A stretch of DNA of 64,000 nucleotides from Clostridia bacterium. GTDB taxonomy: Bacteria; Bacillota; Clostridia; Oscillospirales; UBA644. A program made the position numbers and the translations under genes. The stretch covers positions 1 through 64,000 of the forward strand of contig JAFRTE010000048.1 of NCBI GenBank assembly GCA_017427285.1, given 5' to 3'. Shown here piece after piece: positions 35,613-44,196 of this stretch; the first letter of the stretch is position 1, and each line of letters starts with the position of its first letter. Under the pieces are notes generated by a model. That model was not told the origin of the DNA and ran no database searches. It was given only the letters and a program-made list of their open reading frames with translations.

Positions 35613-36989
35613 TTATGTGTTCCCCCTTGTATTTCTCTGATTTTCATTCGTTTTGTTTTCGATGATATCGATCTCCCACGCGGTATCTCCGATTTTGACA
35701 TAAGCCCCCTCGCCCGCTCCGAAATCACGGAGAAATATCGGGCGGTTTTCGGAATCGGCAACAATGAGCATGGAAGGACGGTTTTTTGACGGTATTTTTT
35801 CGTCTATAAAAAGCTCTCTTACGGATTTTTCGGGTCTGCCGTAAAGACGTATCCGGTCAGAAGCGGCTCTCGACCTGATAACAAACGGAGGATTTCCGCA
35901 AAAACACGATTTAATGTTATCTTTGGTTACTACCGCCCTTTTGAGCGTTACCCCAAAACCGTCTAAGACGTTTTCGCCTTCATCGATCTGCGCAAATACG
36001 GACTGCGCGGGCGACGCTTCTTCTTTTTCGAATCGCAAAACTTCATATCCTAGCACGGCGAAATAACCGTCCGAGATAAGGACTCTGTCGGAGGTGTTTC
36101 CCGATTCGAGCAGAAAAATTATATCATTTGTTTGCCGGAATGTCAAGCCCGAACGCGTTTCGAGCGACGAATAAACCCTTCTTAAAAGCCTTGAAATCAC
36201 CGGTTTTTCGGCATTCCTTAAAAAATTCAGCGGGACTTCGTTTTTCTGCCGATTTTTGCCGAAAGACAAAAGCGCCTTATCGACCTGTTTTTCGAAATAT
36301 TCCTCGTCGTCCTGCGCCAACGAAGAAAGACGAAATACCGCCTCGTCAAGTCTCGGATTTATTTCGCGAAGACGCGGCAAGACCTCGTTTCGCAGGATAT
36401 TTCTCGTACCGATACTTTCGAAATTCGTTTTATCCGTAACGTAAGGAATCCCGTTTTTTTCACAGTGCCTCAGAATACCGTTTTTCTCGCATAAAAGAAG
36501 CGGTCTGATAACTCCGTCGTTTCTTGAAACCGGAATCGAAGCGGCGCCCTTCATGCCCGAGCCTCTGACGATATTGAGAAAGAAAGATTCCGTAGCGTCG
36601 TTTCTGTTATGCGCGGTGGCGATATGCGAAAAACCGTATTTGTTTTTTATTTCGTTAAAAAACGCATATCTGACCTGTCTTGCGTATTCTTCCGTTGTTT
36701 TCCCCGAAGGCTTTGTGCCGGGGATATCGGCCTTGCATACCTCGCACTGCACGGAAAATTTATTGCAGTAAGACCTTACAAACTCTTCCTCGGCGTCGGA
36801 TTCCTCGCGGATACCGTGGTTGACATGCGCCGCAACGAACGGAATATTTTTAACTTCTCTGATAAAATAATCGAGAAGAGTCATCGAGTCCGAACCGCCA
36901 GAAACTGCGATCACGACCCCGGTGCATCCCGAAAACAGACTGTTTTTTTCTATATTTTCACGGATAAGACCGTCGATACCGCTATTCAT
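35613..36989 (-). CDS. tilS: tRNA(Ile)-lysidine synthase
   Basis: A protein of 458 residues that changes cytidine 34 of the minor isoleucine tRNA to lysidine. The PP-loop ATP site reads VVIAVSGGSDSMTLLDYF (about residues 25-42), followed by AAHVNHGIRE; a helical middle part and a C-terminal TilS_C domain (IRSRAASDRIRLYGR, KIPSKNRPSMLIV) complete it. The start overlaps dnaB by 8 nt and its 3' end overlaps the hpt ribosome site. Confidence 0.95.
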   Translation of the reverse strand: MNSGIDGLIRENIEKNSLFSGCTGVVIAVSGGSDSMTLLDYFIREVKNIPFVAAHVNHGIREESDAEEEFVRSYCNKFSVQCEVCKADIPGTKPSGKTTEEYARQVRYAFFNEIKNKYGFSHIATAHNRNDATESFFLNIVRGSGMKGAASIPVSRNDGVIRPLLLCEKNGILRHCEKNGIPYVTDKTNFESIGTRNILRNEVLPRLREINPRLDEAVFRLSSLAQDDEEYFEKQVDKALLSFGKNRQKNEVPLNFLRNAEKPVISRLLRRVYSSLETRSGLTFRQTNDIIFLLESGNTSDRVLISDGYFAVLGYEVLRFEKEEASPAQSVFAQIDEGENVLDGFGVTLKRAVVTKDNIKSCFCGNPPFVIRSRAASDRIRLYGRPEKSVRELFIDEKIPSKNRPSMLIVADSENRPIFLRDFGAGEGAYVKIGDTAWEIDIIENKTNENQRNTRGNT

Positions 36990-38337
36990 CTATATCACTT
37001 GAAGAAAGAGAGTGGAACGATGTATGAGCGCCGTCCCAGAAGATCTTTACCTTGCCCGTCTGACCGTGACGGTTTTTTTCTATTATAACGTAACAGATGT
37101 TTTTCTGCTCGGTTTCTTTATCGTAATAGTCGGGTCTGCTGAGGAACATGACGACGTCGGCGTCCTGCTCGATAGAACCCGAATCTCGCAGGTCGGAAAG
37201 ACGGGGTGTTTTGTTGTCGTCTTTACGCTGCTCGATGCTTCTTGAAAGCTGTGAAAGCAATATTACCGGAACGTTGAATTCTTTTGCAAGTATTTTCAGC
37301 GAACGTGTTATTTCGGATATTTCAAGCACGCGGTTATCTATATGACGGGATGAGTTCATCAGCTGCAGGTAGTCTACGACTATAAGGCCGAGATTGGGGA
37401 TCCTGCGGAGCTTCGCCTTCATCTCTATAACGGTGATCGACGGCGTATCGTCAAAATACATCTGCACGTTTTGCAGATCATCGTGCCAGAATTTAAACAG
37501 ATCGGACCACTGATCGTCCGAAAGTGAGCCCGTTCGCAAAACGTAGCTGTCCATACGGCGTTCCATGGATATTATTCTGTGGGCAAGCTGCTCTTTCGAC
37601 ATTTCAAGGGAGAAAAAGACGACAGAGCGCTTCGGAGTATAGTTTGAAGAGTTTGCGATATTATAAGCGATATTGAGCGCGAACGACGTTTTGCCTATAC
37701 CGGGACGGCCTGCGATGACTACAAGGTCGGTATTGTTGAGTCCTCCGATAAAGGAATCTACCGCCGAGATTTCAAGTTTTAACGGATCGTATTTGCCCGT
37801 AGTATCGTTTTTCTGATCTGACCAACGCTCAAGTTCGCCCTTGACGACGGCTTCGAGCTTGTAAAGATTTGTATTCTGGCGGCCGTTTGTTATTTCGTAA
37901 AAGCTCTTTTCCGCGATATCCAGGACATCCCTGACCTCGTCGCCGCTGTAACAAAGCGCGCTTACACTGCCGCAGACATCGATTATTCTGCGAAGAGAAG
38001 CTTTGTCTGCAACGATATCTATATAATAATTGATATCGTTTATAAGCGAAGACGACTCGGCAAGGCGCAAGAGATACTCTTTATCCGCCTCATCCTCAAA
38101 ATAACCTTTTTCCCTGAGTTTTTCGAGCAAAAGGATACCTTCGATGGGGATAGTCAAATTAAACATCTCCGTCATCGTTTCGAAAATCTCTGAATGCTTT
38201 TTGAAATAAAAACTGTCGGGTTTCAGCTGTCTTGCCGCATCGGCGATCTTTTCGGGGTTAAGCAGTATGGCCCCGAGGACCGCCTGTTCGGCTTCTATGC
38301 TGTACGGCATTTTACGGTCGGTATCTTTAAATTCCAT
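36982..38337 (-). CDS. dnaB: Replicative DNA helicase
   Basis: A protein of 451 residues. The N-terminal primase-interacting domain starts PYSIEAEQAVLGAIL; the RecA-like helicase core has Walker A AGRPGIGKTSFALN (about 212), Walker B LIVVDYLQLM and the arginine-finger region LRDSGSIEQDADVVMF. It is the hexameric helicase that opens the fork. The gene overlaps rplI by 11 nt and tilS by 8 nt, a tightly packed arrangement. No intein is present. Confidence 0.97.
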   Translation of the reverse strand: MEFKDTDRKMPYSIEAEQAVLGAILLNPEKIADAARQLKPDSFYFKKHSEIFETMTEMFNLTIPIEGILLLEKLREKGYFEDEADKEYLLRLAESSSLINDINYYIDIVADKASLRRIIDVCGSVSALCYSGDEVRDVLDIAEKSFYEITNGRQNTNLYKLEAVVKGELERWSDQKNDTTGKYDPLKLEISAVDSFIGGLNNTDLVVIAGRPGIGKTSFALNIAYNIANSSNYTPKRSVVFFSLEMSKEQLAHRIISMERRMDSYVLRTGSLSDDQWSDLFKFWHDDLQNVQMYFDDTPSITVIEMKAKLRRIPNLGLIVVDYLQLMNSSRHIDNRVLEISEITRSLKILAKEFNVPVILLSQLSRSIEQRKDDNKTPRLSDLRDSGSIEQDADVVMFLSRPDYYDKETEQKNICYVIIEKNRHGQTGKVKIFWDGAHTSFHSLSSSDIDE

Positions 38338-38782
38338 TTTTTTCTTCCGGCACTATATGAACGGTGATTTTTGCCGCCGTTTCGGGATAGAGCTTCACCT
38401 CGGCGGTATATTCGCCGTATGTTTTGATGTTTGCAACGTTTATTTTCTTTTTATCTATTGCAAGTCCGCTCTCTTTTTCGAGCGCTTCGGCAATTTCCTT
38501 AGATGTGATAGCGCCGAAAAGCTTTGTGCTGCTTCCCTTTGCTTTTATTGTAAGCACGCGGTTTTCAAGAAGCTTTTTATCCTCTTCCGCCTTCGCTTTT
38601 TCCGCCTTGCGTTTGTTTTCTTCGGCTTTGTTGTGAATTTCTACCGCATTTTTGTTTACTGCGGTTGCCTCGACCGCAAGTTTTTTGGGGAAAAGAAAGT
38701 TTCTTGCATAGCCGTCGCTTACTTTTACGGTCTGATTCTTTTTTCCGAGTGTTTTAACGTCCTGAAGTAAAATAACCTCCAT
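38327..38782 (-). CDS. rplI: 50S ribosomal protein L9
   Basis: A protein of 151 residues: N-terminal domain MEVILLQDVKTLGKKNQTVKVS-type start with GYARNFLFPKKLA, a long charged central helix (about 45-80), and a C-terminal rRNA-binding domain. The order gdpP-rplI-dnaB is conserved in Bacillota. Confidence 0.97.
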   Translation of the reverse strand: MEVILLQDVKTLGKKNQTVKVSDGYARNFLFPKKLAVEATAVNKNAVEIHNKAEENKRKAEKAKAEEDKKLLENRVLTIKAKGSSTKLFGAITSKEIAEALEKESGLAIDKKKINVANIKTYGEYTAEVKLYPETAAKITVHIVPEEKNGI

Positions 38783-38803
38783 GATACAGTCCTCCTTTAA
38801 ACG

Positions 38804-40777
38804 TTATTTAATATCTATCCTGCCCTGTTCTTCAAGGAATGCGTCTATGGCGTTGGTAAGCTTTATATACGCCTCTTTTGCGTTAACTCCTTTAAGCTGA
38901 GTACCCGCCATGCTCTGATGTCCGCCTCCGCCGAGCTTTTCCATTATAAGCTGAACGTTTATATTGCCGAACGAACGGGATGAAATATTTGAGTAGTCTT
39001 TTGTTTCGAATATCGTAAACGTTGCCTGAACGCCCTCGATATTAAGCATTTCGTCCGCCGCCTGCGAAGTGGCGATCTTGATATTGCCCTCCGACTGCGA
39101 TTCGAAAACCGAGATCGCGAATATCGACCTGTATATCTGCGTGTTTTTTACTATCTCGGCGCGGTCCCTGTAAGTTTCCATATCGGTCTGGAACATAAGC
39201 TTGACGTTGACGGTATTCGCGCCCATTGTTTTGAGGAACGCGGCGGCTTCAAAAGTACATGTTCCCGTGCGGACCGAGAAGTTTTTGGTATCGAGATAAA
39301 TACCCGCAAGCAGCGCTTCCGCTTCTATCGGAGAGGGGTTGCAGTCGCCAAGATACTGGATAAGCTCCGTTATCATTTCGCATGCGGAAGAAGCGTAAGG
39401 TTCGTGGAAGAAAAACGCCGTGTCTTTGATAAAGTCCGCCGCTTTTCTGTGATGGTCGATAACCGCCGTCTTGCCGGCATAGGAGAGAAGGTCCGGCATC
39501 TCGGTATACATGCCTCTGTGAGTATCGACAACGACGAGCAGCGTATTAAGGTCAACCGTCATGAGCGCCTGCTCTTTTGAGATAAAAAGGTTTTTGTGGC
39601 GTTCTGACATTATCAGTCTGTCGTAAAGCGTATCGGCAAGATTGGTCTCGGTATCAAGGACAATATATGCTTCCTTATGTTTTGACATTGCTATGCATGC
39701 AACGCCGATACACGCGCCAAGACTGTCCATATCGGCATATTTATGTCCCATAACGATAACTTTGTCTACGCTTTTGATAACTTCCGCAAAAGTAGACGCC
39801 AAAACGCGCGAGCGGATTTTTGTGCGGGTATCGTTGATCCTCGCGTATCCGCCGAAAAATTCAAATCCGTTGGGAGTTGATATAACCGCCTGGTCTCCGC
39901 CTCTGCTCAGCGCCATATCGAGCGCTTTTCTTGCGGAATCCTCGCTTTCGGAAAGCGATCCGCCGGATACTCCGACGCCGATTGAAAGCGTAGGGGGAAT
40001 GGAGCTGATAATGGGCAGATCCCTAACTTTATCGAGTATATCGAAGCGGTCGGTTGAAAACTGCTTTATAAACCTGTTTTCAAAAATGAAGAAATATCTG
40101 TTTTTCTCCGTTTTTTTGATAATTCCGTCCGCCTGAGCCGCCCAGTGCATTACCGCATCGTCTATCGTTGCGACCGCAACGGAGCTGTCTCCTTCGCGGA
40201 TGTTTTTGAAAAGCTCGTCGTAGTTGTCTATCGTAAGATATGCCGCAACGGGTTTCAGAAGCTGCTGTTCGCGTTTCAGAACGGCGTAATCGGTTTTATC
40301 GAAGAAATAAAGAATATACATTACGCCGTTTTCGGTATCGTCTTTATCAACGTAAACCGAAGCGGTTTTCTCGCCGATGCTAAGCTCGGGACGGTCCGAA
40401 GACGGAAGAGATCTGTCAAGCGCCTTTATGTTGTTTAGCTTTGAAACGAACGGTTCTCCCGCGAAATCAACGAATTTCTCGCTGTACCAGAGGATATCGC
40501 CCGAATCGTTGCACACGACAACGGGAAGCGGAAACGAACCGAGACGGTTGACGGTTTGAAGGTTCATTGCGGCAACCGTATTTTTAAGCGTTTTTTTAAC
40601 GTTTTTCCGTGTGATCTGAGCATAAATCTCAAAACCGACGATATAAAGGACCGATACGAGGATGAAAAGATAGCTCAGCGTGCCGGGATGATAAATGCGG
40701 AAAAGAACGGAAAAAACCGCAAGAATCATATAAATAATGCGGGATGAAAGGGCTGTTATTAAATACCTTCCGCTCAT
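38804..40777 (-). CDS. gdpP: Cyclic-di-AMP phosphodiesterase GdpP
   Basis: A membrane protein of 657 residues that cleaves c-di-AMP. Two N-terminal helices (about 8-55), a PAS-like domain (about 75-160), a degenerate GGDEF domain without the GGDEF signature, and a DHH/DHHA1 hydrolase: GHKYADMDSLGACIG (about 345), VVDTHRG, VIDHHRKA (the DHH triad) and C-terminal LGGGGHQSMAGTQL. It starts with a GGAGGT site. c-di-AMP control links osmotic and cell-wall status to this operon. Confidence 0.95.
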   Translation of the reverse strand: MSGRYLITALSSRIIYMILAVFSVLFRIYHPGTLSYLFILVSVLYIVGFEIYAQITRKNVKKTLKNTVAAMNLQTVNRLGSFPLPVVVCNDSGDILWYSEKFVDFAGEPFVSKLNNIKALDRSLPSSDRPELSIGEKTASVYVDKDDTENGVMYILYFFDKTDYAVLKREQQLLKPVAAYLTIDNYDELFKNIREGDSSVAVATIDDAVMHWAAQADGIIKKTEKNRYFFIFENRFIKQFSTDRFDILDKVRDLPIISSIPPTLSIGVGVSGGSLSESEDSARKALDMALSRGGDQAVISTPNGFEFFGGYARINDTRTKIRSRVLASTFAEVIKSVDKVIVMGHKYADMDSLGACIGVACIAMSKHKEAYIVLDTETNLADTLYDRLIMSERHKNLFISKEQALMTVDLNTLLVVVDTHRGMYTEMPDLLSYAGKTAVIDHHRKAADFIKDTAFFFHEPYASSACEMITELIQYLGDCNPSPIEAEALLAGIYLDTKNFSVRTGTCTFEAAAFLKTMGANTVNVKLMFQTDMETYRDRAEIVKNTQIYRSIFAISVFESQSEGNIKIATSQAADEMLNIEGVQATFTIFETKDYSNISSRSFGNINVQLIMEKLGGGGHQSMAGTQLKGVNAKEAYIKLTNAIDAFLEEQGRIDIK

Positions 40778-40793
40778 GAGACACCTCCAATTT

Positions 40794-41762
40794 TCAATGA
40801 CCGGAATTCATCAGTCTTTCCCTTATATTGAGATATGAATCCACAAGTCCCAGTATGGAAAGAAGATACGATATGCCTATCGGCAGAATACCGACGGCAA
40901 AAAGGGCGATAATGATTATACGTCTTAAAATATCCGGAATGTTTTTAAAATCAAGGATGTAGTTAACAAGGGATATACCCGCATATGCAAGGACTACCGA
41001 CATAACGCCCGTAAAATTGAGCGTTGCCGTGCCGACCGCCGAGCCAAGCGTCAGAAGCGAGATAAGCGAAGCGATAAAATAAGCGACAGCGCCTGCCCTG
41101 CTTACTCTGAAATCGCTGAATTCGCCCATAAAGGACACTTCTTCCTGAGCGGCTTTCAGCGCTTTTCTCAATACAGAGAAAGATACCGCCGAGCAGAAAA
41201 GATACCATATCGCGATTGCCGCGGGGATATACGAAAAAATTGCGGAAGCGATCGTTGAAACGGAATAAAGATACATATTGTCCGTAATTTCGGACTGCAC
41301 GCTGAAAGCTTCCGTAAGCATGCTTTCGACCTGGGGAACAAACGTGTTTTTCAGATTTTCCGCAGCATCCGCAAAGTTGCCCACAGTAAACAGCGCATAA
41401 ACGGCGAATACGGCAAAGATGAAGACCGCGCCGAACATAACCGCCATAGCGCCCGCAGAGTTGAGGTTCCTTTTCATAAGATACGCCGTGCCTACCGCCC
41501 AGCCGACGGGGAAAAACATTGCAAGGATGAGAAGCCCCGGTACGGGGTCGTTGAACACAAACACGGAGGCGATGTAGAAAACCGCGATGACCGCCTGAGA
41601 TACTATACGCGATGCGTTTGTATCCGACAAAACAATAACGAAAGTAAAAAGTACGGTCGTAATAAGCGAAAAAAGAAGTATGGCGCCGGGGAAAAGCAGC
41701 GAAAGAAGAGCAACGGCGACTGTCAGCGCGGTAAAAATCGCTGCAAATACGCATTTTTTCAT
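40794..41762 (-). CDS. YybS-like (DUF2232) membrane protein
   Basis: A protein of 322 residues with about eight hydrophobic segments spread over the full length, in the position taken by yybS next to gdpP in Bacillota. The DUF2232 family resembles ECF-transporter S components, but no substrate is known. I choose ATG 41762, where AAGGA lies about 10 nt upstream; the GTG at 41771 would touch that site. Gene gdpP follows after 16 nt. Confidence 0.75.
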   Translation of the reverse strand: MKKCVFAAIFTALTVAVALLSLLFPGAILLFSLITTVLFTFVIVLSDTNASRIVSQAVIAVFYIASVFVFNDPVPGLLILAMFFPVGWAVGTAYLMKRNLNSAGAMAVMFGAVFIFAVFAVYALFTVGNFADAAENLKNTFVPQVESMLTEAFSVQSEITDNMYLYSVSTIASAIFSYIPAAIAIWYLFCSAVSFSVLRKALKAAQEEVSFMGEFSDFRVSRAGAVAYFIASLISLLTLGSAVGTATLNFTGVMSVVLAYAGISLVNYILDFKNIPDILRRIIIIALFAVGILPIGISYLLSILGLVDSYLNIRERLMNSGH

Positions 41763-41781
41763 GACAGTCACATCCTTTTTA

Positions 41782-43263
41782 TTATTTATGGTAAAGTTTT
41801 TTAGTCTGGTATTTCGGTGCGCAGGTAAGACGGATACCGAGTTTTCTGTATGTATCGTTGTCTACCTGAGTTAATATTACCGTGGAATGCGCCTCGCATC
41901 CGCGAAGAAGCGGAAGCGCTGCTGCTGCTCTTGCCGCGTCGGGGTCTGTCGCCGCCGAAATCGACAGCGCGATAAGGACTTCGTCGGAATGGAGTCTCGG
42001 ATTGTGATTTCCGAGAACGTCCGTTTTAAGACGCTGGATCGGTTCGATGACCGACGGAGAAATCAGTTTTTTCTCTTTTTCCATATTGCAAAGCGCTTTA
42101 ACGGCGTTGAGCAGCGCTGCGGCGGAAGGGCCGAGAAGAGGAGACGTTTTTCCCGAAACCACACTCCCGTCGGGAAGCTCGATGGCAACTGCGGGAGCGC
42201 CGGTCGTATTTTCTCTTTCCAGAGCGGCGGCGATAGGTTTTCTGTCTGCATCGCCTATTCCCGCCTGCTGCATAAGCATCTCTATTTTCTTTACGGTCGA
42301 GTCGTCGGTTTTGCCGTTTATGCGGTCGCACATGGTAGCGTAGTAGCGTCTGATGATCTCCTGTTTTGCCGCCGCACTGACTACATCGTCGTCGGTTATG
42401 CAGTATCCCGCCATGTTAACGCCCATATCAGTCGGTGATTTATACGGGCTTTCGCCGTAGATATTGCGAAACATCGCATTTAGAACGGGGAATATCTCAA
42501 CGTCACGGTTATAGTTTACGGTCGTTTTTCCGTACGCTTCAAGGTGGTACGGGTCTATCATATTAACGTCGTTAAGATCTGCCGTTGCGGCTTCGTACGC
42601 AAGATTGACGGGATGTTTGAGCGGCATATTCCATACTGGAAACGTTTCAAATTTTGCATATCCCGCTTTTATGCCTCGAAGATGGTCGTGATATATCTGA
42701 GAAAGACACGTTGCCATTTTTCCGCTGCCGGGTCCGGGCGCGGTTATTACAACGAGCGGACGCTGAGTTTCGATATAGTCGTTTTTGCCGTATCCGTCTT
42801 CGCTTACTATTCTAGAAACATTGAAGGGATAATCGGGTATAACGTAATGACGGTATACTTTAAGCCCGAGCGTTTCTAGTCTGTTTTTGAAATTTTCCGC
42901 CGCCGGCTGTCCCGCATACTGGGTTATTACAACGCTTCCCACAAAAAGACCGATATCGCGGAATGCGTCTATAAGACGGAGCACGTCGGTTTCGTAAGTG
43001 ATACCGTAATCTTTTCTGACTTTATTGTTTTCGATGTCACCGGCGCTGATACTGATCACTATCTCAACGTCGTCCGCTATTTTTTTAAGCATCTGCAGCT
43101 TGCTGTCCGGAGCAAAACCGGGAAGGACGCGGGACGCGTGATAGTCGTCGAAAAGCTTTCCGCCGAATTCGAGGTAAAGCTTGCCTCCGAACTCCCCTAT
43201 TCTCTGCATGATATGCTCTGACTGCATCTTAAGATACTTTGCGTTGTCAAAACCGGTAACCAT
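41782..43263 (-). CDS. DUF1846 family protein
   Basis: A cytosolic protein of 493 residues. The N-terminus GFDNAKYLKMQSEHI, the KLYLEFGGKLFDD segment and the TAPGPGSGKMATCLSQ loop are typical of DUF1846, a family common in Firmicutes whose function is not established; the GPGSGK segment suggests nucleotide or phosphate binding. It is the first gene after the promoter at 43312-43340 and leads into the yybS-gdpP-rplI-dnaB-tilS-hpt-ftsH run. AGGAG precedes the ATG. Confidence 0.88.
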   Translation of the reverse strand: MVTGFDNAKYLKMQSEHIMQRIGEFGGKLYLEFGGKLFDDYHASRVLPGFAPDSKLQMLKKIADDVEIVISISAGDIENNKVRKDYGITYETDVLRLIDAFRDIGLFVGSVVITQYAGQPAAENFKNRLETLGLKVYRHYVIPDYPFNVSRIVSEDGYGKNDYIETQRPLVVITAPGPGSGKMATCLSQIYHDHLRGIKAGYAKFETFPVWNMPLKHPVNLAYEAATADLNDVNMIDPYHLEAYGKTTVNYNRDVEIFPVLNAMFRNIYGESPYKSPTDMGVNMAGYCITDDDVVSAAAKQEIIRRYYATMCDRINGKTDDSTVKKIEMLMQQAGIGDADRKPIAAALERENTTGAPAVAIELPDGSVVSGKTSPLLGPSAAALLNAVKALCNMEKEKKLISPSVIEPIQRLKTDVLGNHNPRLHSDEVLIALSISAATDPDAARAAAALPLLRGCEAHSTVILTQVDNDTYRKLGIRLTCAPKYQTKKLYHK

Positions 43264-43311
43264 AAAGTCTGTTTCTCCTGATCAAGGTATATATTTTTAC
43301 TTATCCCTTCT

Positions 43312-43340
43312 ATTATATAACATTTATAAGAAAATGTAAA
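43312..43340 (-). promoter_or_regulatory. Promoter of the DUF1846-to-ftsH gene run
   Basis: Read on the minus strand: TTTACA (43340-43335), 17-bp spacer, TATAAT (43317-43312). It is the only strong promoter that I see for the next 10 kb on this strand. Confidence 0.75.
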
Positions 43341-43409
43341 TGAATAAAGTTTAACAATTTTCAAATAATTATGGTTTTATATATAAATTTATACTTAAAA
43401 GAGATAAAC

Positions 43410-43435
43410 CGGAAGCAAAACTGTTTTTACTTCCG
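43410..43435 (-). terminator. Terminator candidate after comF
   Basis: On the minus strand CGGAAGTAAAA and TTTTGCTTCCG pair (one G-T wobble) around a 4-nt loop, 5 nt after the comF stop. The following T-tract is interrupted (GTTTATCTCTTTT). Confidence 0.55.
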
Positions 43436-43440
43436 ATTTT

Positions 43441-44196
43441 TCATACCGTATTCCCGTCGCTGCGCGAAATCACGTAAACCGTTCGCATCTCGGGAGGACA
43501 TTTTACGATATACTTTTTGCCCGTTTCCTTTCGGGTCGGTGTTTTTGCCGCGCATGCGGCGTATATTTTTTCGGCGCCCGCTTTTTTTACCGTTCTTGCG
43601 GCAGACGATAACGTTGAACCCGAAGTGGAAATATCGTCTATGATAATGACCGTTTTGCCTTCGAGTTTTTTTGCTGCGTCTTTGTTGAGAATAAATGCGT
43701 TTGCTATGTTTTCCTTTCTTTCGCGTAAAGTGCTGCACTCCGTTTGCGATTTTACGGACTTTTTCTTTCTCATCGCGTCGCCGACGTACTCAGCGCGAAG
43801 CTTTTTCGCGATGCGTTTTGCGAGAAATTCCGCCTGAACGTATTCCCTGTCCGTTTTTTCTATATTGCCCGGGACGGGAACGATAACGCAGTTTTCATTA
43901 AAAAACTTTTCCTTTTTTATCATTTCGGCAATACGGTCGGCAAAAAACGCGCCTGCAGCCCCGTCGCCTCTGTATTTGAAGCGGTGAAGGCCGTGTCTTG
44001 CCGGTCCCGAAAAAGAGTAAACCGCTTTGAGATACTCGATATCGGAAGTATAAAAAATTTTGTCGGAAATGTCTTTAAAACCGGGAAGACACGCATCGCA
44101 TATATCGTTTTTGCCGAATACATCAATCGGCTCACCGCATCCGGGGCATCTTCTCGTTAAGATCATATCCGTAATAACGGTAATAATATTTCTCAT
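43441..44196 (-). CDS. comF: ComF family phosphoribosyltransferase-like protein
   Basis: A protein of 251 residues. The N-terminal zinc knuckles are CPGCGEP and CDACLPGF (about residues 17-37); the C-terminal half has the PRPP-binding motif VIIIDDISTSGSTL and a preceding TECSTLRERKENIANAF segment. ComF-type proteins aid DNA uptake/natural transformation; no other competence gene is in the window. It overlaps recD2 by 4 nt (ATGA), so translation is coupled. Confidence 0.88.
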   Translation of the reverse strand: MRNIITVITDMILTRRCPGCGEPIDVFGKNDICDACLPGFKDISDKIFYTSDIEYLKAVYSFSGPARHGLHRFKYRGDGAAGAFFADRIAEMIKKEKFFNENCVIVPVPGNIEKTDREYVQAEFLAKRIAKKLRAEYVGDAMRKKKSVKSQTECSTLRERKENIANAFILNKDAAKKLEGKTVIIIDDISTSGSTLSSAARTVKKAGAEKIYAACAAKTPTRKETGKKYIVKCPPEMRTVYVISRSDGNTV

